Notes: a model not told the origin generated them from the letters alone. DNA of 64,000 bases from Halopenitus sp041821145 (GCF_041821145.1 NZ_JBGUBC010000003.1:1-64000); one strand, 5' to 3'. Counted from the stretch's first letter, positions 26,764 to 35,918 are shown. Program-made: numbers and translations.

Positions 26764-26769
26764 GTATAT
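26764..26769 (-). promoter_or_regulatory. TATA box of the M23-fold gene
   Basis: GATATA on the minus strand, centred about 26 nt before the ATG at 26740. It supports that start over the much longer open frame that continues upstream. Confidence 0.55.
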
Positions 26770-26831
26770 CGCCACCGAAACGTGGTCGACACGGCGACCA
26801 CCTTATCCGTCTCCGGGGTCGACGACCAAGC

Positions 26832-27533
26832 ATGCGTGTGGTCCGTGGCCGTGCTTCGACCCGCGAGGCCGATCGCAGGTGGACGGCCGATCTGCTCGAA
26901 CGGACTGCAGACACCGGCGAAGCGGCCGTACGCGTCTGGACTCCACACCGTCAGATCGCGTTCGGTCGCAGAGACGTTCGTTCCGACGGTTTCGAGGAGG
27001 CCTCACGGATCGCCCGTTCGTACGGCTTTCTTCCCGTGGAGCGACGGGTCGGCGGACGGGCGGTCGCCTACACCGGAAGAACCGTCGCGTTCGCGGTCGC
27101 GATCCCGATCGCGGACATGCGTTCGGGAATGACGCACCGGTATACTGTGGTCTCGGAGGCGATCATGGACGCCCTCGATGTGCTCGGAGCCGACGTCGAG
27201 GAGGGAGAACCGGACGGCTCCTACTGTCCGGGGAGCCACTCGATCCGTGCAGTCGATGGCGGCAAGGTCGGGGGAATTGCCCAGCGCGTTCGGCGCGATG
27301 CGTCGCTCGTTGCCGGCTGTCTCACGGTAGTTCGATCCGACGTTGACGAACTCGTCGAGGTACTCGAACCACTCTATGACGCTCTCGAGGTTCCGTTCGA
27401 ACGGGACTCCGTCGGATGCGTTTTCGACGTCGGGGGTCCCGACGATCCCGGGCGGGTGACACAGGCGCTTGAGTCCGCACTCGCCGCTGGACCGTGGACC
27501 GACGGATCGACGACGGTCGAGTCGGTTCGATGA
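26832..27533 (+). CDS. Lipoate-protein ligase family protein
   Basis: A 233-residue protein of the biotin/lipoate ligase superfamily (BPL_LplA_LipB). It has IAFGRRDVRSDGFEEA (about 39-54), the lipoyl-AMP binding RRVGGRAVAYTGRTVAFAVAIP (RRxGGGxv-type motif near 73-80) and the Lys-containing VDGGKVGGIAQRVRR (about 141-155), where the Lys is the expected catalytic lysine. Likely it attaches lipoate or a related acyl group to a carrier domain; no lipoyl acceptor protein is nearby. A CTTATC box about 26 nt upstream supports the ATG. The gene is 58 nt before rps6e. Confidence 0.83.
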   Translation: MRVVRGRASTREADRRWTADLLERTADTGEAAVRVWTPHRQIAFGRRDVRSDGFEEASRIARSYGFLPVERRVGGRAVAYTGRTVAFAVAIPIADMRSGMTHRYTVVSEAIMDALDVLGADVEEGEPDGSYCPGSHSIRAVDGGKVGGIAQRVRRDASLVAGCLTVVRSDVDELVEVLEPLYDALEVPFERDSVGCVFDVGGPDDPGRVTQALESALAAGPWTDGSTTVESVR

Positions 27534-27562
27534 GCATCCGCGAGGAAGTGGTTTCGACGTAC

Positions 27563-27567
27563 TTTTA
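27563..27567 (+). promoter_or_regulatory. TATA box of the S6e gene
   Basis: TTTTA in ACTTTTACT, centred 27 nt before the ATG at 27592. It gives S6e its own leaderless transcript even though another gene lies just upstream on the same strand. Confidence 0.6.
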
Positions 27568-27591
27568 CTCGGCGGGGAAGTGAATGGCCGT

Positions 27592-28008
27592 ATGGCAGAA
27601 TTCAAGATCGTCGTCGCTGACCCGGAGGTCGGTGAGACGTATCAGCTCGAAGTGGACGGACAGGACGCGAACCGGTTCCTCGGTCGAAACCTCGACGAGG
27701 AAGTCGACGGATCCGCAGTGGGCCTCGATGGCTCCACGCTGGAGATCACGGGCGGGTCCGACGAGACGGGCCGACCGATGCGTTCGGACGTTCCCGGCAC
27801 GAGCCTGAAGGAACTCCTCCTCGATGGCGGCGTCGGGTACAAACCGACCAAGGAGGGCGAGCGAAAGCGTGTTACCGTCCGTGGGTCCGAGATCGCCGAC
27901 GACATCGCACAGATAAACGTCTCCGTCGTCGACAGCGAGGGTGACGTCGCTGCGACTCTCGGCGAGGCCGACGACGCGGACGATGCGGACGACGCGGACG
28001 ACGAGTAA
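27592..28008 (+). CDS. rps6e: 30S ribosomal protein S6e
   Basis: A 138-residue archaeal/eukaryotic small-subunit ribosomal protein. The opening FKIVVADPEVGETYQLEVDG and the GGSDETGRPMRSDVPGT segment (about 54-70) are characteristic, as is GVGYKPTKEGERKRVTVRG (about 81-99). The C-terminus ends in an acidic ADDADDADDADD tail (about 123-137) that replaces the basic, phosphorylated tail of the eukaryotic protein. Confidence 0.97.
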   Translation: MAEFKIVVADPEVGETYQLEVDGQDANRFLGRNLDEEVDGSAVGLDGSTLEITGGSDETGRPMRSDVPGTSLKELLLDGGVGYKPTKEGERKRVTVRGSEIADDIAQINVSVVDSEGDVAATLGEADDADDADDADDE

Positions 28009-28023
28009 CGGATCCGCAGGTAC

Positions 28024-28491
28024 ATGGCGCGTTTCACCTCCGGGGACGAAGACGTTCCCTCCGTTCGAGTTCATCTCGCTCGCAGCGGCGGAACGCGTCG
28101 TCCGTGCGTTCGTCTCCCCGACGATTCGGCGCTCGATCGGCACCTCGAGTCCGGTTCTCTCGATCGACTCGATCTCGAGCGGGAGGACGTGTTTCGGCTG
28201 ATCATCGATCGCGAGACGCGTTACGCCCGGATCGATGTCGACTCCCGCGGTCGAGTGCTTCGCGGTGCGTTCGAGAACCGACGACTCGCTCGCTCGCCGC
28301 GAGAGGGAGAAAACCGATTGGTCGAGTGGCTCCGGGAGTGTGACGGTGAGGAGGGTGATCCGCTGTTGCTCGACGTGCTCGTTCCCGGCGACGCCTACGG
28401 GCTTCGAATTCCGGGTGGACGAGCGATCTACGACGTGGATTCGGGCCCACGAAGCTCGCTTGCCGACATCGCAAACGACCTCGTGGAGTGA
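28024..28491 (+). CDS. Conserved haloarchaeal protein of unknown function (possibly DUF7112)
   Basis: A 155-residue acidic, soluble protein without membrane segments or cysteine clusters. It contains FRLIIDRETRYARIDVDSRGRVLRGAFENRRLARSP (two blocks around 57-92) and the C-terminal LLDVLVPGDAYGLRIPGGRAIYDV (about 114-137). I do not recognise a catalytic motif. It begins 15 nt after rps6e and is probably cotranscribed with it, which hints at, but does not prove, a link to translation. Confidence 0.75.
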   Translation: MARFTSGDEDVPSVRVHLARSGGTRRPCVRLPDDSALDRHLESGSLDRLDLEREDVFRLIIDRETRYARIDVDSRGRVLRGAFENRRLARSPREGENRLVEWLRECDGEEGDPLLLDVLVPGDAYGLRIPGGRAIYDVDSGPRSSLADIANDLVE

Positions 28492-28550
28492 GTGTGCGAC
28501 GTTTCGGTCCCGATCGGTGTCGGCTTCGTCCTCGCGCCGCGCTCCGAACG

Positions 28551-28558
28551 GCTTAATC
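28551..28558 (+). promoter_or_regulatory. Promoter of the siroheme/haem cluster
   Basis: GCTTAATC centred about 27 nt before the ATG at 28582. It separates the ahbAB-sirC-hemA transcript from the preceding genes. Confidence 0.55.
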
Positions 28559-28581
28559 CCGACGCGCCCCCACGTGTGGGC

Positions 28582-29697
28582 ATGAAACGGGTCGATGCGG
28601 AGCTTTCGACGCTCGACCGAGCGATCATCAACGGCTTTCAGGGCGGATTTCCGGTCGTCTCGCATCCGTTCGATGCGGCGGCGGCCGCGCTCTCGGATCG
28701 AGGAATCGAGGTGACTGGTCCGGAGTTGTGCGCACGTGTTCGGACGCTCGATTCGGATGGCGTCCTCTCGCGGTTCGGCGCGCTCGTCAACGCCGAGGAG
28801 ATCGGCGGCGCGGCCTCGCTCGTCGCCATGCACGCTCCCGAGGACCGTTACGACGAGATCACCGAGATAGTCAACGACTTTCCGGAGGTCGCCCATAACT
28901 ACGAGCGCGAGCACCCGCACCTCAACATGTGGTTCGTGGTAAGCGTCGCCGATCATCCCGATCCGGACAAGGACGGCCGCGACCGGATCGCGGAGGTGCT
29001 CTCTCGGATCGAGACGGCGACCGGCCAGGAGACCTACGACCTCCCGAAACGCCGGGAGTTCCACGTCGGCGCCACGTTTCTGGTGGATGGGCCGATTCCT
29101 GATGGCGATCTCGATTGCTCCCACCTCGGCCCCTCGGTGACGCCCAGCGACCGTGACACGCTCACCCCGGCCGAACGCGATCTCGTCGTCGAGATCCAAG
29201 GGGGACTCCCGATCACGGAGACCCCGTATGCCGACGTCGCCGAGACGATCGACGCCGATCCGGAGTGGGTCATCGAGACGATCTCGCGGTTCAACGAGGA
29301 GGGCAAGGTGCGCCGGATCGGCGTCATACCGAACCACTACGCGCTCGGCTACACCGAGAACGGAATGACGGTCTGGGACGTCCCCGAGGAGGTGCTCCCC
29401 GACGTCGGGCCCGCGGTGGCTGACCTCGGGTTCGTCACACACTGTTATCAGCGACCCCGTCACGAGGGGGTCTGGGAGTACAACTTCTTCGCGATGACAC
29501 ACGGCCGGACGGAGGCCGAAAGCGAACGTCGCATCCAGGAGGTCAAACGGACGATGGAGGACTTCTGGGAGGTGGACCCCGACGATTGGGATACGCTCTT
29601 TTCGACCCGCATACTCAAGAAAACGGGTATCCGACTCGACGAGCGAGCCGAAAGCAATACGGACTCGTCATCCGAGCCCTCGTCCACGCGTGAATGA
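28582..29697 (+). CDS. ahbAB: Fused siroheme decarboxylase AhbA-AhbB
   Basis: A 371-residue protein made of two Lrp/AsnC-like halves (about 1-165 and 185-345). Each half has an HTH-like segment (LSTLDRAIINGFQGGFPV; LTPAERDLVVEIQGGLPI) and an RAM-like sensor fold with NYEREHPHLNMWFVV in the first and HCYQRPRHEGVWEYNFFAM in the second. These are features of siroheme decarboxylase subunits AhbA and AhbB, which convert siroheme to 12,18-didecarboxysiroheme in the archaeal alternative haem pathway. It is often mis-named as an AsnC regulator. The following genes, overlapping by 4 bp and then spaced by 3 bp, are sirC and hemA, which supports the haem role. Confidence 0.9.
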   Translation: MKRVDAELSTLDRAIINGFQGGFPVVSHPFDAAAAALSDRGIEVTGPELCARVRTLDSDGVLSRFGALVNAEEIGGAASLVAMHAPEDRYDEITEIVNDFPEVAHNYEREHPHLNMWFVVSVADHPDPDKDGRDRIAEVLSRIETATGQETYDLPKRREFHVGATFLVDGPIPDGDLDCSHLGPSVTPSDRDTLTPAERDLVVEIQGGLPITETPYADVAETIDADPEWVIETISRFNEEGKVRRIGVIPNHYALGYTENGMTVWDVPEEVLPDVGPAVADLGFVTHCYQRPRHEGVWEYNFFAMTHGRTEAESERRIQEVKRTMEDFWEVDPDDWDTLFSTRILKKTGIRLDERAESNTDSSSEPSSTRE

Positions 29698-30467
29698 TCC
29701 CGCTCGTCCACGATCTCGCGGATGAAACCGTCCTCGTCGTCGGCGGCGGGACCGTCGCAACGCGGAAGGTCCGGCGGTTTGCCGCCGAGGCACGGGTGAT
29801 CGTCGTGAGCCCGACGTTTGCCGATGCGCTACGATCGCTCGCGGACGACCGTTCCGCCCACCGATCCGGAGATGAGGACCGATCCAATGATGCCGATGGG
29901 TTCGACGATACCGATCGATCCACGGCTGTCGCTTCATCGATCGAACTCGTCCGTCACTCCCTCGATCCGTCGGACCTACGGCAGTGGGTCGACCGAACAT
30001 CCCCCGCTCTCGTCATCGCCGCAACCGACGATCCGGCGGTGAACGCGGCGGCTGAGGCCGCAGCCCGCGAGCACGGGGCGCTCGTTAACCGGACGGACGA
30101 ATCCGGGAGTCGAGACGCCGGGAGCGTCGTGGTTCCGGCGACGATCGAGGACGGACCGGTGACGGTGGCGATCACGACCGGCGCGAACAGTCCGGCGTTG
30201 GCCCGTCACCTCCGGGAACGGATCGAAACGGAGATCGAGGGTGCCGGTGAGCTGGCACGGATAACCGCCGAGTTGCGAACGGAACTTGCCGACCGGGACG
30301 TGGATCCCGACACGCGCCGAGAGGCGATCCGATCCGTGGTCCGATCGCCTGACGTTTGGAAGGCTTTACATGTTGGGGGGACAAATCCCCGTCAAACGGC
30401 GAGACGGATCGTCGAACGGACGTGTAACGAGGACGGAATGCGGACCAATCGAGAGGAAGGCACATAG
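29694..30467 (+). CDS. sirC: Precorrin-2 dehydrogenase (SirC/CysG-N type)
   Basis: A 257-residue NAD-dependent enzyme that oxidises precorrin-2 to sirohydrochlorin; family members may also insert iron. The Rossmann motif VVGGGTVATRKVRRF (about 15-29), VIAATDDPAVNAAA (about 105-118) and the C-terminal TGANSPALARHLRERIE are standard. A 30-residue acidic insertion (about 50-80) separates the first beta-alpha units and looks like a haloarchaeal expansion. The ATG overlaps the ahbAB stop (ATGA), so translation is likely coupled. Confidence 0.92.
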   Translation: MIPLVHDLADETVLVVGGGTVATRKVRRFAAEARVIVVSPTFADALRSLADDRSAHRSGDEDRSNDADGFDDTDRSTAVASSIELVRHSLDPSDLRQWVDRTSPALVIAATDDPAVNAAAEAAAREHGALVNRTDESGSRDAGSVVVPATIEDGPVTVAITTGANSPALARHLRERIETEIEGAGELARITAELRTELADRDVDPDTRREAIRSVVRSPDVWKALHVGGTNPRQTARRIVERTCNEDGMRTNREEGT

Positions 30468-30470
30468 GCC

Positions 30471-31817
30471 ATGACCGAGACGGGAGTGATCACCGGAGTC
30501 AGTGTTGCCCATGCGCGGGCGAGCATCGACGAGATCGACGCGGCCGGCGGCGAATCCGACCGGGGGATCGTCTCCGATCTGCTCGCACGGCCACACGTCG
30601 AGGAGGCGTTCGCCATTCGGACGTGTAACCGGGCGGAGGCGTACGTCGTAACGAACCATGCGGCCGACGGGCGCGAGGTGCTCTCGTCGTTCGCACCCGA
30701 GGTCCGGGAGGGTGCCATCTCTCATCTCGACCACGAGGAAGCGATTCGCCATCTGATGCGGGTCGCCGCGGGCCTCGAGTCGATCGTACTCGGCGAGGAC
30801 CAGATCATCGGGCAGGTGCGACAGGCGTTCGAGTCGGCCCGTGCGGCCGGCGGGATCGGTCCGATCCTTGAGGACGCGGTGACGAAGGCCATCCACGTCG
30901 GAGAACGGGCTCGAACGGAGACGGCAATCAACGAGGGCGTCGTCTCGCTGGGATCCGCGGCGGTCGATCTCGCCGCCGACGAGATCGACCTCACGGACGC
31001 GAAGGCGCTCGTGATCGGCGCGGGCGAGATGAGTACGCTTGCGGCACGGGCGCTCGATGACACCGACGTCTCACGGATCCACGTCGCGAATCGAACGGTG
31101 TCTCGAGCACACGAGATCGTTGCCGATCTCGACGTTGACGCCGAGGCATCGTCGATCGACGCTCTCGAGGAGGCGGTTTCGACCGTCGATCTGGTCGTCT
31201 CAGCGACCGGGAGTCCGGAGCCGATCGTCGACCCAAATGCGCTGTCCGAGACGGACGAGATCGTCTGTGTCGACATCGCCAGGCCCCGAGACGTCGATCC
31301 TGCGGTAGCCGAACTCGATGGGGTCGAACTCTACGACATCGACGCACTGGAGTCGGTTACCCAGCGAACCCGAAAGCGACGACAGACCGAGGCACGCGAG
31401 GTCGAGGCGATGATCGACGAGGAGTTCGATCGGTTGATGGAGTCGTTCAAACGCAAGCGGGCCGACGACGCCATCGCCGCGATGTACGAGTCGGCGGATC
31501 GGGTGAAAGCCCGAGAACTGGACCGAGCCGTCTCGAAACTCGAGGCACAGGGCGGATTAACCGACGACCAGCGCGAGACGCTTGAGGCGCTTGCGGACTC
31601 GCTTGTTGGCCAGTTGCTCGCTGCACCAACGAAGTCGCTTCGGGAGGCCGCCGGCGAGGACGACTGGACCACGATCCATACTGCCCTCGAGCTGTTCGAT
31701 CCCGAGTTTGATGCACCCCCCAGTCGCCCCGGAGACGATGCAACGCGTTCACCCCGAAGTCCGGAGGGATCGGACGACAGCGCCGACGATACCGTTTCCG
31801 AGACCGCGTCCGAATAA
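30471..31817 (+). CDS. hemA: Glutamyl-tRNA reductase
   Basis: A 448-residue enzyme that reduces glutamyl-tRNA to glutamate-1-semialdehyde, the first committed step of tetrapyrrole synthesis. The catalytic-site segment is AFAIRTCNRAEAYVVT (about 44-59, with the active Cys), followed by GLESIVLGEDQIIGQVRQAF (about 101-120), the NADPH domain VIGAGEMSTLAARAL (about 182-196) and a dimerisation domain. The last 35 residues are a disordered Ser/Asp-rich tail. It is the third gene of the cluster, so precursor supply and the siroheme branch are encoded together. Confidence 0.96.
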   Translation: MTETGVITGVSVAHARASIDEIDAAGGESDRGIVSDLLARPHVEEAFAIRTCNRAEAYVVTNHAADGREVLSSFAPEVREGAISHLDHEEAIRHLMRVAAGLESIVLGEDQIIGQVRQAFESARAAGGIGPILEDAVTKAIHVGERARTETAINEGVVSLGSAAVDLAADEIDLTDAKALVIGAGEMSTLAARALDDTDVSRIHVANRTVSRAHEIVADLDVDAEASSIDALEEAVSTVDLVVSATGSPEPIVDPNALSETDEIVCVDIARPRDVDPAVAELDGVELYDIDALESVTQRTRKRRQTEAREVEAMIDEEFDRLMESFKRKRADDAIAAMYESADRVKARELDRAVSKLEAQGGLTDDQRETLEALADSLVGQLLAAPTKSLREAAGEDDWTTIHTALELFDPEFDAPPSRPGDDATRSPRSPEGSDDSADDTVSETASE

Positions 31818-31901
31818 CTCGTCTTCTACTGGACTGGTGCTGACTCGACGGTCCCGCTCGCGGTCGCCGTTTTTACGTCGATTCGCGTGAAATCGCTCTC
31901 C

Positions 31902-32666
31902 ATGCATCTTTCGACGCTCGTCGAGCGCCTGGATGGGACGCTTTCGACTGCAGACTACGCCGACGTCGACGCGAGTGCGAACGGTCTCCAGGTCGGACCC
32001 GATTCGGGCTCCATCGATCGGGTCGCGGTTGCGGTCGACGCCGCGGAGGCGACGATCGAGGCGGCTGCGGACGCCGATGCGGACGTACTCATCACCCATC
32101 ACGGCATTTCCTGGGACGGGATCGAACGCGTAACCGACAGGCAGTACGATCGAATCGCCGCACTCGTCGAGAACGACCTCGCCTTATACGTCTCACACCT
32201 TCCGCTCGACGGTCACCAGGAGCTAGGGAACGCCGCTGGCGTCGCCGACGAACTCGGAGTCGTCGACCGTGAGCCGTTCGGCGAACTGGGACCGGTCAAC
32301 ATCGGGACGATCGGAACGACCTCTGACCCGCTTTCGGCGGCGGAACTGGCGCGATCACTCGACGCCTTCGAGGGAAGCGAACGTCCGACGCGAGCGATGG
32401 AGTTTGGCCCCGATCGGATCGAGCGCATCGCGGTCCTCACCGGCTCCGGCGCCGACTGGCTCGACGAGGCGGTCGAGGCGGGTGCGGATGCGCTCGTCAC
32501 CGGCGAGGGGAAACAGAAGGTGTATCACGAGGCGCGGGAGGCTGGGCTCTCGGTGTTCCTGGCGGGCCACTACGCGACTGAGACGTTCGGGGTTCGGTCG
32601 ATTCAGACACTCCTCGAGGAGTGGGGGCTTGAGACGACGTTCATCGATCATCCGACCGGGCTGTGA
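31902..32666 (+). CDS. Nif3-like dinuclear metal centre protein
   Basis: A 254-residue protein of the NIF3/YbgI family, toroidal hexamers with a two-metal site in each subunit. Metal-ligand motifs are VLITHHGISWDG (about 63-74) and, in the second half, LVSHLPLDGHQELGN with GHYATETFGV (about 226-235). A GTP cyclohydrolase I type 2 activity was proposed for some relatives, but the family's role is unsettled. A TTTTTAC box (31869-31875) is centred about 29 nt before this ATG, which is preferred to an ATG-like start five codons upstream. Confidence 0.87.
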   Translation: MHLSTLVERLDGTLSTADYADVDASANGLQVGPDSGSIDRVAVAVDAAEATIEAAADADADVLITHHGISWDGIERVTDRQYDRIAALVENDLALYVSHLPLDGHQELGNAAGVADELGVVDREPFGELGPVNIGTIGTTSDPLSAAELARSLDAFEGSERPTRAMEFGPDRIERIAVLTGSGADWLDEAVEAGADALVTGEGKQKVYHEAREAGLSVFLAGHYATETFGVRSIQTLLEEWGLETTFIDHPTGL

Positions 32667-32670
32667 GTGT

Positions 32671-34047
32671 TCACCCGGCGTTTTCGTCCCCGTTCCCGTC
32701 GCCGTCCTCCGTTGCGATCCGATCCGCCACCTCGCGTCCGGCGACGATGCCACCGTTCAGCGACCGCTCGGGATACTGTGCTCGGCTCGCCATGCCGGCG
32801 TAGTAGACGCCCGCGAGCCCCTCTGAGGCCAGATCGTAGGGAATCACCATGTCGAGGTAGCCTCGTTCGTAGACGGGCGCCGCACGCGGGTTTCGAGCGA
32901 TCTCGATGTCACGGACGCGGTCACGCGAGAAGTCCGGAAAGAGGTCGGCGATCCCCGAGAGCCATCGATCCGCGAGCGCGTCGTCGTCCGCCTGCCAATT
33001 TTGCTCCTCGGGCGACTGGACGTAGCTTGCGACGTACAGCAGGTGATCGTCGCCGTATCGCTCCGGAGGGACGAAGTTGGTGTGTTCGATCAGGGCACCA
33101 AAGGGAGCTTCGTCGGCGACGTTGAGCCAGTAGGTGTTCGTCAATGGCTCGTCCATCGTGAGGACCGCACATACCGCACCCTGAAAGTCGATCGCACACT
33201 GATGGCCCGTGAGTTCCGCAAGCACGTTCGGCATCGTCGCAACGACGACGCCCTCGATCTCGCGAGTAGTGGTACCGGTCGGCGTCTCGACGGTGATCGT
33301 CTCCGCGGTCTTCGTCTCCCCGCTCGACCTCGCGGTCGCCTCCGTGTTTGAGAATCCGATGTCCGTAACTCGGGCGTTCGTCGTCACGTTCTCACGATCC
33401 ACCGAGTCGACGAGCGCGTCGAGGAGGACGCCAAAAGAGCCCTCCAAATACCCGAGCACTTCGCCGCGGAGGAGATCGCGTTCCCCGCGGAACTTGATGC
33501 GTCCGAGCAGCCAGGCCGCCGAGACGTCCGTCTTTCTGTCGCCGAACTTCGCATCGAGGAGCGGCTCGAAGAAACGGTCGTAGACGCCGCGGGTAGTGTG
33601 TTCGATCAGGAACTCGCGGACGGGCACGTCCTCGAAGTCGCTCAGGTCATCGTAGGTGTCGAAGGCGGGGATCCCCCCGCGAAGATCGACCTCCTTCGTC
33701 AGGGCCGCGAGCCGAAACGTATCGTAGAGACTCAAGTGGGGATACGCGAGGATCTGCCAGGGCGTATCGAGGGGATGGACGACACCGTCGACGTAGTAGG
33801 CGTTTTTCCCGATCCGCCATTCGATGCGGTCGTCGATACCGAGTTCCTCGGCCAGTTCGAGTATCGTCTCCTCGGACCGTGAGAGGTGATGGTAGAATCG
33901 TTCTATCGGATCGCCTCCGGTCTCGTAGACGCCGGCCAGGCCGCCGATATCGCCGGAGGCCTCATAGACGTGGGCGTCGAGTCCGTGGTCCTGGAGGCGG
34001 TGCGCGGCCGCGAGCCCGGCGATCCCGCCCCCCACGACTGCGTACAT
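32671..34047 (-). CDS. FAD-dependent oxidoreductase, amine-oxidase/protoporphyrinogen-oxidase-like
   Basis: A 458-residue flavoprotein. It begins with the dinucleotide-binding VVGGGIAGLAAAHRLQDHG (about 4-22) followed by VYEASGDIGGLAG, and ends with the family's C-terminal FAD motif GVYYAGMASRAQYPERSLNGGIVAGREVA (two blocks around 420-448). The middle is typical of the amino-oxidase superfamily that includes protoporphyrinogen oxidase, phytoene desaturase-like enzymes and UDP-galactopyranose mutase relatives. The substrate is unknown; the nearby haem genes are on the opposite strand, so the link is weak. Its stop is 5 nt from the converging Nif3-like gene. Confidence 0.85.
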   Translation of the reverse strand: MYAVVGGGIAGLAAAHRLQDHGLDAHVYEASGDIGGLAGVYETGGDPIERFYHHLSRSEETILELAEELGIDDRIEWRIGKNAYYVDGVVHPLDTPWQILAYPHLSLYDTFRLAALTKEVDLRGGIPAFDTYDDLSDFEDVPVREFLIEHTTRGVYDRFFEPLLDAKFGDRKTDVSAAWLLGRIKFRGERDLLRGEVLGYLEGSFGVLLDALVDSVDRENVTTNARVTDIGFSNTEATARSSGETKTAETITVETPTGTTTREIEGVVVATMPNVLAELTGHQCAIDFQGAVCAVLTMDEPLTNTYWLNVADEAPFGALIEHTNFVPPERYGDDHLLYVASYVQSPEEQNWQADDDALADRWLSGIADLFPDFSRDRVRDIEIARNPRAAPVYERGYLDMVIPYDLASEGLAGVYYAGMASRAQYPERSLNGGIVAGREVADRIATEDGDGNGDENAG

Positions 34048-34152
34048 ACCGAATCGTGGGAGTGAGTCCCGTAAGTGCGTTGTGGAGTCCGGCCTGCGGT
34101 CGATCGCGAGACGCCGACCCTGCGACGCTCGTGGCCTCGTTTGGCCGTCGCT

Positions 34153-35649
34153 TCAATCAGCCGGCAGGGTGAACCGGGAGACCTCCTCGTCGGTGACGTG
34201 TTCGGTAAGAAGTGAGACGCCGACGACGAGCACGGCGGCAAGCACCATCAACCCGAGCGCGACGTCCCAACCGGCGTAGGTGCGTGGCAGGGGAACGCGC
34301 GCGTCGGTGAACGGGAGCGGGAGCGACTCGAGGAGGACGTGTGCGAGATACACGATCTGGGGAACCACGACGGAGACGATCATCCCGGTTCGAGTCGTCC
34401 CCTCCCAGTAGAGCGCAACGATCACCGCCGGCGACAACAGGGCGAATCCGGAGAATGCGGTGTCGCCGACCTCGATCAGCGTCCCCGGTCGTGTGAGGCT
34501 CGCGAGGAACGCGAGCGTCGCGAAGACGGCGACGCCGATCCGGGCGATCCACGCCTCGCGCCGGTCGGTCGCGTCCGGTCGAACGAAGGGGCGATAGAGG
34601 TCGCGGGTGAAATACGACGACCCCGAAAGCAGCATCGAATCCGAGGAGGACATCATCGCGGCCATCGCGCCGGCGATCACGAGAGCCGCGAACCAGACCG
34701 GGGTGTACTCGGTCAAAAGCACCGGGAGGACGTTTGCACCCTCGGGGACGTCGAGGGGAAGACCGGCCGCCCACGATCCGAGCAGGAACGCGGGAACGAA
34801 AAGCAAGAGCACGAGCACCGGCCACAGAGCGAACGATCGCTTAAGCACGCGGGACGACTCGGCGACGAAGAACCGCTGGTTGATCTGCGGGAACATGGTC
34901 ACGCCGAAAGCGATGGTGACCGCCGAGGAGATGATGAACTGCGGCGTGTAGATTCCCCCACCGAGAGCGGCGAAGTCGGGATTCACCTCGACCATCGCGC
35001 CCGTGGCGGCATCGAGTCCGCCCACTGCGGCGAGCACCCAGCCGACCGCGATCCAGGTGATAGAAAGCATGAACAGTCCCTGGATCGTGTCGGTCCAGGC
35101 GACCCCGCGCATTCCCGCAAGCATCACGTACATGATCATGAACGCGGTGATAAGCGCCGCCCCGCCCCAGTAGGGAATCGTCCCGTCGGTCAACCCGGTG
35201 ATCGCCTCGCCGGCGCCCATCTGCTGGAGCATCACGTACGGGAACAGCCACATGAGACTGATGCCGGCCACGAGCGCACGCAGGCCGGACGACCCGAATC
35301 GGTCGCCGAGCATCTCCCCGAGGGTCATATATCCGTGACGCCGACCGATGATCCACTGTTTGTAGCCGATGACGTACCAGAGGATCGCGAAGATGATCCC
35401 GTCCATCACGCCCATCACGAGGATCCATTCCGGACCCGTGGCGTACGCGATGTTCGGACCGGCAAAGAAGGTGAACGCCGAAAGCAGCGTCGCAAACGTG
35501 GTGAACAACAACACGAGCGTCCCGATCGATCGCCCCGCAAGGTAGTAATCCTCAGCTCCCGCCCCGGAGACGCGGTAGGCGAGAAGTCCGATCGCCAGCG
35601 CGATGAACAGGTAGACGACGATGATTCCGATCTCCAAGACCGCGCTCAT
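34153..35649 (-). CDS. Sodium:solute symporter family protein
   Basis: A 498-residue SSS-family transporter with 13 or so membrane segments. The first segments contain DYYLAGRSIGTLVLLFTTFATLLSAF (split around residue 40), an SSS hallmark, and later GLFMLSITWIAVGWVLA and AALVIAGAMAAMMSSSDSMLLSGSSYFTRDLYRPF (blocks around 315-345), which surrounds the Na+-binding Ser residues. Substrates of relatives include solutes such as proline, pantothenate, acetate and sugars; none can be assigned here. It overlaps the DUF3311 gene by 4 bp, a pairing common for this transporter subtype. Confidence 0.92.
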   Translation of the reverse strand: MSAVLEIGIIVVYLFIALAIGLLAYRVSGAGAEDYYLAGRSIGTLVLLFTTFATLLSAFTFFAGPNIAYATGPEWILVMGVMDGIIFAILWYVIGYKQWIIGRRHGYMTLGEMLGDRFGSSGLRALVAGISLMWLFPYVMLQQMGAGEAITGLTDGTIPYWGGAALITAFMIMYVMLAGMRGVAWTDTIQGLFMLSITWIAVGWVLAAVGGLDAATGAMVEVNPDFAALGGGIYTPQFIISSAVTIAFGVTMFPQINQRFFVAESSRVLKRSFALWPVLVLLLFVPAFLLGSWAAGLPLDVPEGANVLPVLLTEYTPVWFAALVIAGAMAAMMSSSDSMLLSGSSYFTRDLYRPFVRPDATDRREAWIARIGVAVFATLAFLASLTRPGTLIEVGDTAFSGFALLSPAVIVALYWEGTTRTGMIVSVVVPQIVYLAHVLLESLPLPFTDARVPLPRTYAGWDVALGLMVLAAVLVVGVSLLTEHVTDEEVSRFTLPAD

Positions 35650-35918
35650 CGTGGTTCACCCTCCGATTCAGTTGAGGCCCCCTCTCGACGCTCGATGACG
35701 CCGGCGTCCTCTTCCGGATCGATTCCCATTGCCCGGTCCCACGCGCCGGACGCGAACCAGTAGAAACACGCCGCAGAAAGTATCATCCATCCGATGTGCC
35801 ACCACAGCCAGATCGGGAGTCCGGCGACGATCGTGTCCATTCCCCACATGAACCATGGCACTGCGAACGCGACGAGCAGCGCGAAGACGGGGATCCAAAG
35901 CAGATCTCGTGACACCAT
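35646..35918 (-). CDS. DUF3311 small membrane protein
   Basis: A 90-residue protein with two hydrophobic segments (about 7-27 and 35-57) separated by GMDTIVAG, then an acidic tail. This is the DUF3311 family, usually encoded directly upstream of a sodium:solute symporter and probably an accessory subunit; function is not established. The stop overlaps the symporter start by 4 bp, so translation is likely coupled. CCTTTAGG on the minus strand, about 26 nt upstream, is its likely TATA box. Confidence 0.88.
   Translation of the reverse strand: MVSRDLLWIPVFALLVAFAVPWFMWGMDTIVAGLPIWLWWHIGWMILSAACFYWFASGAWDRAMGIDPEEDAGVIERREGASTESEGEPR

Noticed and set aside
27565..29502. 645-residue open frame antisense to rps6e, the following gene and ahbAB
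   Set aside because: It is the mirror of three well-supported genes in GC-rich codon-biased DNA, has no recognisable domain, and its translation lacks the acidic haloarchaeal balance.
34339..35763. 474-residue frame antisense to the sodium:solute symporter gene
   Set aside because: It is a highly charged, low-complexity translation with no domain, while the opposite strand encodes a clear 13-segment transporter.
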